From Sulfurimonas sp. (GTDB lineage: Bacteria; Campylobacterota; Campylobacteria; Campylobacterales; Sulfurimonadaceae): 53,417 bases of DNA. Below, piece after piece: positions 47,751 to 53,417 of this stretch; position 1 is the first letter of the stretch; each line of letters opens with the position of its first letter. Position numbers and translations under genes: made by a program. The notes below the pieces were generated by a model. The model saw nothing but the letters and a program-made list of their open reading frames with translations, ran no database searches and was not told the origin of the DNA. The stretch spans positions 1-53,417 of the forward strand of contig JALSLJ010000093.1 of assembly GCA_026988315.1 (NCBI GenBank), given 5' to 3'.

Positions 47751-50700
47751 GATAGAAAAAATAATAAGTTTTAGTGTAAAAAACAAATTTTTAGTCCTTA
47801 TGGCATCACTCTTTTTAGTTTTTGGCTCTTATTGGTCTATGAAAAACACACCTCTCGATGCTATCCCTGACCTTTCTCCTCCTCAGGTTATAGTGCAGCT
47901 TAACTGGGCTGGACAATCTCCTGAAATCATTGAAGATCAAGGAACATACCCTCTTGTTTCTCAGTTTTTAGCTATAGCAAACATAGAAACTGTTCGTGGA
48001 TTTTCAACTTATGAAAATGCTCTTATATACATCATCTTCAAAGAGGGAACAGACCTTTACTGGGCTAGAAGTCGTGTTTTAGAGCAACTCGCTTCCATGG
48101 GGTCTGGGCTTCCTAAAGATATGGAAGTAAACTTAGGTCCTGATGCTAGTGGTGTTGGTTGGGTGTATGAGTATGCACTCACTTCACAAACAAAAAATCT
48201 CAGTGAGCTGAGAACTCTGCAAGATTACTACTATAAATATGCCTTACTTGGTGTTGATGGGGTAAGTGAAGTCGCATCCATCGGTGGATTTATCCCTACA
48301 TATCAAGTAACTCTAAAAAATGATACTTTGGTTCGCTACAACCTGAGCGTACAGGATGTTGCAAAGGTTTTAAAAGCAAACAATAATGACACAGGTGGAC
48401 GAATCGTAATTCAAAACGGTTATGAGTGGATGGTTCAAGCACAAGGCTACATTAAAAACCTAGATGAGATCCGCTCTTTAGTTGTAACAACAAGGGCTAA
48501 CATACCCATAACGCTAGGCGATATAGGAAGGGTGGAGTTAGTTCCTGCTGCGAGGCGTGGCATGGCAGACCTCAACGGTGAGGGTGAAGTTGTTGGCGGG
48601 ATTGTTATGGTTCGTTATGGCGAGGATGTGTATGCAACCATCAAACGGATAGAGAAAAAAATGTCTGAGCTTAGTGTTGATGGTGTTGATGTTGTTGTGA
48701 CTTATAACCGTTCTGAGCTAATCGAAAAAGCTGTAAATACCCTTAAAACAACACTTATAGAAGAGAGTGTCATAGTTATCATTATCATTGCACTGTTTTT
48801 GATGCATCTTCGCTCATCCATTATAGTGCTTATTATTTTACCTCTCACCATTGGTGCCACATTTTTACTCATGAAACTCTTTGGGATTGATTCTAACATC
48901 ATGAGTCTTGGGGGTATTGCCATCGCCATAGGTGCTATGGTGGATGCTACCATAGTGATGATAGAAAATGCCCATAAAACTATCGTAAAAAGGGAAGAAA
49001 AAAAGGGCGAAGCACTCACAAAAGCTGAAAGATTTGAGGCGATTACAAGCTCTTCAAAAGTTGTGGGGCGACCTATCTTTTTTGCACTCTCTTTAGTTGT
49101 TGTATCTTTTTTACCTATCTTTGCACTTTCAGGTCAAGAGGGGCTTCTTTTTTCACCTCTAGCATTTACAAAAACATTTGCGATGATGGCAGGAGCTATA
49201 CTTTCCATCACTCTAGTTCCTGTTTTAATGCTCTACTTTGTCAAGGGGAAAATTTTAAGTGAGACAAAAAATCCGCTCAACCGCTTCTTTATTTGGCTGT
49301 ATCATCCCGTCATTGTTTATGGATTAAAACTAAAATATCTAGTTATTGTTTTAGTCCTTGCCTCTCTTTGGTTTATGTATCCAGTCTATAAAGGGCTAAA
49401 ATGGGAGTTTATGCCTCCACTCAATGAGCAAAGTGTTATGTATATGCCAGTTACTCCTTATGGGATAAGCGTTGATCAAAGCAAGATGATAACGCAAAAA
49501 ACAGATGCAATCATAAAAAGCTTCCCTGAGGTTGCGATGGTTTTTGGAAAAGGGGGAAGAGCAAATTCTGCGACTGATCCTGCTCCACTAGGGATGATAG
49601 AGACCATCATAACCTTTAAACCTCAAGAGGAGTGGCGTGAGGGGATGACTCACGAGAAGCTTATGAATGAGCTTGAAGATGCTCTTCAAATCCCTGGACT
49701 TGTAAACTCATGGACCTATCCAATTAGAGGTCGTATAGATATGCTCCTGAGTGGCATCCGAACCCCACTTGGCATAAAACTTTACGGAACAGATGCTGAG
49801 GGGCTTCAAGAGTATGGAAAAAAAATAGAAGATATTTTAAGACCATTCGAGAAAACTATGTCTGTTTTTGCAGATCAAGCAAGTGCTGGGTACTATCTTG
49901 ATATAAAACTCAATGAAGAATCACTTGCGAGATATAACATCACCAAAGATTACATCTTGTCGTATGTCTCAACTGCGATTGGCGGGATGAAAGTATCTAC
50001 TATGTATAAAGGCTTAGAGCGTTACCCTATCGCTTTGCGTTTTGAAGAGGAAGAGAGAAGAGGTTTAGAGTCTATAAAAGAGATTATGATAAAAACCTCT
50101 CTTGGTTTTGTTCCACTGAGAACTTTTGCAGATGTAGCTTATAGAGAGAGTGCTTCAGTTATAAAAAGTGAGATGGCATCCCCTGTTACCTTTATATATA
50201 TAACACCACAAACAGGAGTGAGTGCAACTGAGTATAAAGAGGAAGCTAAAAAACTTCTAGCAAATCTAAACTTACCAGCTGGTTTTTACATAGAGTGGGC
50301 TGGACAAAGTGAGTATCTTGATTCTGCAATGGCTAAGATAGTTTGGATTGTTCCAAGTGTGTTAGTTGTTATACTTATACTTATCTACTTTGCACTCAAA
50401 GAGATGGTTCCAACACTTATAGTGTTTTTCACTCTCCCTTTTGCACTGCTAGGTGGACTTTTATATATAGACTTTTTAAACTTTAACATGAGCATAGCTG
50501 TTATTGTAGGCTTTTTAGCCCTCCTTGGAGTAGCTGCTGAAACCGCTATTGTGATGATTGTGTATCTACAAGAAGCAGTAGATGAAGCGAAAGAGAAGTA
50601 TAAAGAAAAATTTAATATAAATAAACTTAACGACGCTATCTACGAGGGAGCAGTTGCAAGAGTGAGACCAAAGCTGATGACTGTATTTGCCATACTTGCA

Positions 50701-50859
50701 GGGCTCTTACCCATCATGTTTACCCACGGGGTTGGAAGTGAAGTTATGCAACGCATAGCTGCACCAATGCTAGGAGGAGTTGTGAGTTCGGCTGTTTTAA
50801 GCCTTGTTATTATTCCTATACTTTTTGAGATATATGCGAAAGCTCAACTAAAGAGGTAA
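47749..50859 (+). CDS. cusA: Heavy-metal RND efflux pump, CusA/CzcA-like
   Basis: 1036 residues, full length for HME-type RND pumps, with 12 membrane helices. Features: N-terminal helix then PLDAIPDLSPPQVIV, GPDASGVGWVYEYAL, the M4 segment SLGGIAIAIGAMVDATIVMIENAHK with its proton-relay acidic residues, NSATDPAPLGMIETIITFKP, RIDMLLSGIRTPLGIKLYG and STAIGGMKV. Met residues in the last three segments may be the three-Met copper/silver site of CusA, so monovalent metal is the favoured substrate; this needs alignment. Driven by proton influx, it works with the CusB-like and TolC-like proteins encoded before the insertion. Confidence 0.93.
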   Translation: MIEKIISFSVKNKFLVLMASLFLVFGSYWSMKNTPLDAIPDLSPPQVIVQLNWAGQSPEIIEDQGTYPLVSQFLAIANIETVRGFSTYENALIYIIFKEGTDLYWARSRVLEQLASMGSGLPKDMEVNLGPDASGVGWVYEYALTSQTKNLSELRTLQDYYYKYALLGVDGVSEVASIGGFIPTYQVTLKNDTLVRYNLSVQDVAKVLKANNNDTGGRIVIQNGYEWMVQAQGYIKNLDEIRSLVVTTRANIPITLGDIGRVELVPAARRGMADLNGEGEVVGGIVMVRYGEDVYATIKRIEKKMSELSVDGVDVVVTYNRSELIEKAVNTLKTTLIEESVIVIIIIALFLMHLRSSIIVLIILPLTIGATFLLMKLFGIDSNIMSLGGIAIAIGAMVDATIVMIENAHKTIVKREEKKGEALTKAERFEAITSSSKVVGRPIFFALSLVVVSFLPIFALSGQEGLLFSPLAFTKTFAMMAGAILSITLVPVLMLYFVKGKILSETKNPLNRFFIWLYHPVIVYGLKLKYLVIVLVLASLWFMYPVYKGLKWEFMPPLNEQSVMYMPVTPYGISVDQSKMITQKTDAIIKSFPEVAMVFGKGGRANSATDPAPLGMIETIITFKPQEEWREGMTHEKLMNELEDALQIPGLVNSWTYPIRGRIDMLLSGIRTPLGIKLYGTDAEGLQEYGKKIEDILRPFEKTMSVFADQASAGYYLDIKLNEESLARYNITKDYILSYVSTAIGGMKVSTMYKGLERYPIALRFEEEERRGLESIKEIMIKTSLGFVPLRTFADVAYRESASVIKSEMASPVTFIYITPQTGVSATEYKEEAKKLLANLNLPAGFYIEWAGQSEYLDSAMAKIVWIVPSVLVVILILIYFALKEMVPTLIVFFTLPFALLGGLLYIDFLNFNMSIAVIVGFLALLGVAAETAIVMIVYLQEAVDEAKEKYKEKFNINKLNDAIYEGAVARVRPKLMTVFAILAGLLPIMFTHGVGSEVMQRIAAPMLGGVVSSAVLSLVIIPILFEIYAKAQLKR

Positions 50860-50870
50860 ATAACTGTCCT

Positions 50871-50894
50871 ACATCCCAACAGGGATGTTTTTTT
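50871..50894 (+). terminator. Intrinsic terminator after cusA
   Basis: CATCCC (50872-50877), loop AACA, GGGATG (50882-50887), then seven T to 50894. Classical rho-independent terminator 13 bases past the cusA stop. Confidence 0.9.
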
Positions 50895-50933
50895 GATAAA
50901 AAGTGCTTTTTTGACATTAAAATAACCTTTATA

Positions 50934-51242
50934 TCAGTTAAAATTTGATTCTCCGTATTCTTGGATGACAGCATCCCCGCGGATAATTTCAATAGACCCT
51001 ACATCATGAACAGAAGAGATCTCTTCTAAAAAATAAGCGCGTTTCTCCATAATTCCCGCTTTCATATGCGAAGTGAGTCCAGCTTGAATTATCTCTGCTA
51101 TTGAAATCACCTTATTTTCAACAACAAACTGAAAAAAACTTCTATAGCTCAGTGTGATTATTGCGATAATGACCAGCATTGAGAGGAGAAAAACTTGAAT
51201 GAGTCTAGTTAAAGTTATATTTTTTATACTCTTTTTTTTCAT
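50934..51242 (-). pseudogene. Truncated membrane sensor (N-terminal part only)
   Basis: 102 residues: basic start, membrane helix (about 15-35, LIQVFLLSMLVIIAIITLSY), then a periplasmic segment with LTSHMKAGIMEKRAYFLEEIS and GSIEIIRGDAVIQEYG. This segment is the first part of a sensor domain normally followed by a second helix and an output domain (chemoreceptor, GGDEF, HD-GYP or kinase). Here a TGA ends it after the first third of such a protein, and the 40 bases up to the cusA terminator show no continuation. Probably a gene remnant; a stand-alone membrane peptide cannot be excluded. Confidence 0.55.
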
Positions 51243-51320
51243 TAATATCCAATAAATTTATTCTTATGTAGTATAAAAATATTTACTAAAAAGGAAGCTG
51301 AAATTTATCAATTATAAAAT

Positions 51321-53300
51321 TTACAAACTACCTTTTTCTTGCAAAGTATCATGATAAAAATTTACAATTTCCATTAGATGAGATGTAAGAAGAGTATCTA
51401 CTTTTTTAAAATCATCTATATTTCGCTCAAATTTTTCATGATTAAAATAATCAAACAGATAGCTCAAGATATACTTTAGGTAGATGTCCAATACTCGGCT
51501 TAACTCATACTTTTGCATATACTCGGATGTGCAAAGTGTTGCACTTAACTCTTTTAGTTCATCAAGGGATTTGTGAAGTTTTAATTTTTTTGACTCTTTG
51601 TATTGTAAAAGAGTGCTTTGCATAAGTTTTGCATGGTGTAACTTATCTCTGAGCGCGTTTAATTCAACATCCAACAAGCCAACACTAGAGTTCTCTGAAC
51701 ATATCTCAAAGAGATAACTCTTTATATCTTTGCTCCCTTGATTAAGAGCTATATCTTCCGCTTTTTCAGGGGTGGCTTGAATAAATTTGGCACCATCATT
51801 TAGATTATAAACTTTTTGTGTGTCATCTTTTAAAAGATTTGTTGCATTGTTGATAGCGTTTATAGAGATTTTAAAATTTGGAGTCGTTAAAACACTCTCA
51901 CGAAAATTACCCTCGACATGAAAAAGGCTCTCTTTAAAGCTGATGATAGACGCTTCCGAATCATCATTTACTTTCAGCGTTTTAGCATACTCATGTGAAG
52001 CAGAGTGTGTTTTTCCACTCTCTTGGTCAATAGCTAAATCTAAACCTAAAAGATAGATACTCTTAGCCTTTAACCTAAGTAAGAGTTGGTATGTTAAAGA
52101 GCCTACACATGGTGCTGATGGCTTGAGAGAACCCTCTTTATAGTGTGTGCCACTCTCAAGAAAAAAGAGCTGTTTTTTCTCAAACATTGTGACAACATCT
52201 TTTGGTATCCTCGAAGAGTATATCAAGATTGCATCTTTTATAAACTCTAAAGATTTTAGTTTGTCAAAATGAATTTTTGCTGTATCAAAAGCATCAATAT
52301 GAGTGATAATACTTGGAACTATCCCCTCTTCCTCGAGAATACTTAGAGTTGCAGAGAGGGCAACTATTGTAAATTTATCATAATTCTCTTTTAGCCAAAT
52401 CATATTTTTTTCCAAAGATGGACCCGCAGCTACTAGTAAAAATGGTTTTGCATCAAACTCTTTGGTATCAAAACACAAACTCTTATTCAAAAATTTATAA
52501 TCTTCAAAGAGATACTCAAGAGGCATTAAGTATTGAGTTAAAAGTGTATTATAAAAGAAGAGCAAATGAGACTGAGAACTTATAGCTATTTGAAACTGTT
52601 TTATTTTCTCGTCTGCATGACTTAAAATATGAAAATATTTTATATAATGGTTGTAGTAGTACTGTGTTTGTAAAAAAAGTGTTGCAGATTTATGAAAAGC
52701 CTCATTCTCCTCAAATACCGAAAAAATAAGCGTTGCGCTAGATGCTAAATCTTTATAGTTTGTACAAAACAAAGACAATCTAAAGAGCTCTAAGTCATCT
52801 TCAATAATTAAATATACCTTTGCGTTTATCTTTTCGTGAATTAAAGATATATGCAAACCAAGACCTGAGCCAAAAAATATATATTTATATAAAGTTTTAA
52901 GAGTTTTTACATCCTCTTCAACCGCATGTATAATAGGGGCAAAGCCACTCATATGATGCTCAAACGGTTCATAATTCTTATATTTTTCTAGTGCATCACT
53001 TGCTATCTCATATGTATGAAAACCTTGAAAAAGATTATCATCCAGATTATAATCAACACTTTTAGAAGCTAATTTAGCATGAGATATGCTCTTTTTATCA
53101 TATAAAAAATTCCCACTAGACTTCTCTAAAACATCAAAGCCATCATTTTCATAAACCAACTCATATCTCTCTTGATAATGCTCTTGCTCTACTGCGTTCT
53201 CTAAAGCGACAAGTTTTGAAAATAGCTCTGGATGCTCAGTTTGCAAGTATGCGATATTTTCATTAAAGTTTTTTGTGAGTGTTTTGTTAATATCTGGCAT
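51321..53300 (-). CDS. Maf/PseE-type flagellin glycosyltransferase (MAF, DUF115)
   Basis: 659 residues. The central domain has FLLVAAGPSLEKNMIWL near 285-300, the DUF115/MAF nucleotide-sugar motif, with ITHIDAFDTA, ESGTHYKEGSLKPSAPCVGSLTYQLLLRL and IYLLGLDLAI following. These are the hallmarks of motility accessory factors, which attach pseudaminic or legionaminic acid to flagellin in Campylobacter, Helicobacter and relatives. The length is normal. Upstream bases to the window end (53301-53417) hold no recognisable gene. Implies a glycosylated flagellum. Confidence 0.88.
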   Translation of the reverse strand: MPDINKTLTKNFNENIAYLQTEHPELFSKLVALENAVEQEHYQERYELVYENDGFDVLEKSSGNFLYDKKSISHAKLASKSVDYNLDDNLFQGFHTYEIASDALEKYKNYEPFEHHMSGFAPIIHAVEEDVKTLKTLYKYIFFGSGLGLHISLIHEKINAKVYLIIEDDLELFRLSLFCTNYKDLASSATLIFSVFEENEAFHKSATLFLQTQYYYNHYIKYFHILSHADEKIKQFQIAISSQSHLLFFYNTLLTQYLMPLEYLFEDYKFLNKSLCFDTKEFDAKPFLLVAAGPSLEKNMIWLKENYDKFTIVALSATLSILEEEGIVPSIITHIDAFDTAKIHFDKLKSLEFIKDAILIYSSRIPKDVVTMFEKKQLFFLESGTHYKEGSLKPSAPCVGSLTYQLLLRLKAKSIYLLGLDLAIDQESGKTHSASHEYAKTLKVNDDSEASIISFKESLFHVEGNFRESVLTTPNFKISINAINNATNLLKDDTQKVYNLNDGAKFIQATPEKAEDIALNQGSKDIKSYLFEICSENSSVGLLDVELNALRDKLHHAKLMQSTLLQYKESKKLKLHKSLDELKELSATLCTSEYMQKYELSRVLDIYLKYILSYLFDYFNHEKFERNIDDFKKVDTLLTSHLMEIVNFYHDTLQEKGSL

Positions 53301-53417
53301 TTATTTCACTTTTGAGTATGGATTTTGCTTTTATCATTCATCTAGTACAAAAAGGTAGCAAAAATAGTGCCATCAATTTTGTAATAAGCTAAAAAGATAA
53401 TAGAATTTGTCGATATA

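Noticed and set aside
1-53417. tRNA, rRNA or complete transposase genes
   Set aside because: I scanned by eye for T-loop GGTTCGAAT-like patterns, rRNA motifs and transposase signatures and saw none; a covariance-model scan would be needed to be sure.

Overview
The window is AT-rich DNA from a Gram-negative, motile bacterium, very probably a Campylobacterota (epsilonproteobacterial) chemolithotroph of the Sulfurimonas type. The grounds are dense overlapping genes, a Maf-type flagellin glycosylation protein, a NIT (nitrate/nitrite-sensing) chemoreceptor, pseudopilins with Ala before the processing site, and the general style of the proteins. The genus is inferred. No rRNA, tRNA, CRISPR array or intact insertion sequence was seen.

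Region 1 (1-11142) is a secreted-protein island. It holds a very large lipoprotein whose signal peptide is cut by an in-frame TAA, an outer-membrane-like protein whose signal peptide overlaps a terminator, and an operon of AAA ATPase, stand-alone subtilisin propeptide and subtilase lipoprotein. The promoter of that operon lies between two copies of an 18-bp palindrome. Next come a secreted protein without a good start, an 800-residue kexin-like subtilase (TSP3 repeats, S8 domain, P domain) and a small exported protein.

Region 2 (11236-21496) is a near-complete type II secretion operon in the order gspG-H-F-K-L-M-N-C-D-E-I-J, with most genes overlapping or abutting. The prepilin peptidase is not in the window. 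The neighbouring proteases and lipoproteins are natural candidates for its cargo.

Region 3 (21493-32789) is mostly chromosomal core: rpmI-rplT (with folded leader and spacer), rarA, yjbQ, an rluB-type pseudouridine synthase, nnr, a diguanylate cyclase and thiG. Between these lies a three-gene operon of STAS protein, NIT-domain chemoreceptor and REC-SpoIIE-HATPase protein. It looks like a partner-switching pathway tied to nitrate or nitrite sensing.

Region 4 (32880-43485) holds an ABC exporter that may be leaderless, a porin / phosphate-binding-like / HD-GYP operon flanked by a 79-bp direct repeat copied from the exporter's 3' end, a decayed histidine kinase fragment, and a P3A-type proton ATPase / APC permease / OmpR response regulator / histidine kinase operon.

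Region 5 (43636-50894) is a Cus/Czc-type heavy-metal efflux system (YtkA-like protein, TolC-like, CusB-like, CusA-like). It is split between cusB and cusA by a tail-to-tail pair of DUF4325 STAS-like and GHKL ATPase genes. That piece is bordered by 13-bp direct repeats. Both halves of the efflux operon carry the same promoter layout: CTCACA, 5 nt, CTCACA, 9 nt, -10 box. A REP-like double palindrome sits in frame inside the 5' end of cusB. Region 6 (50934-53300) has a truncated membrane sensor and the Maf glycosyltransferase.
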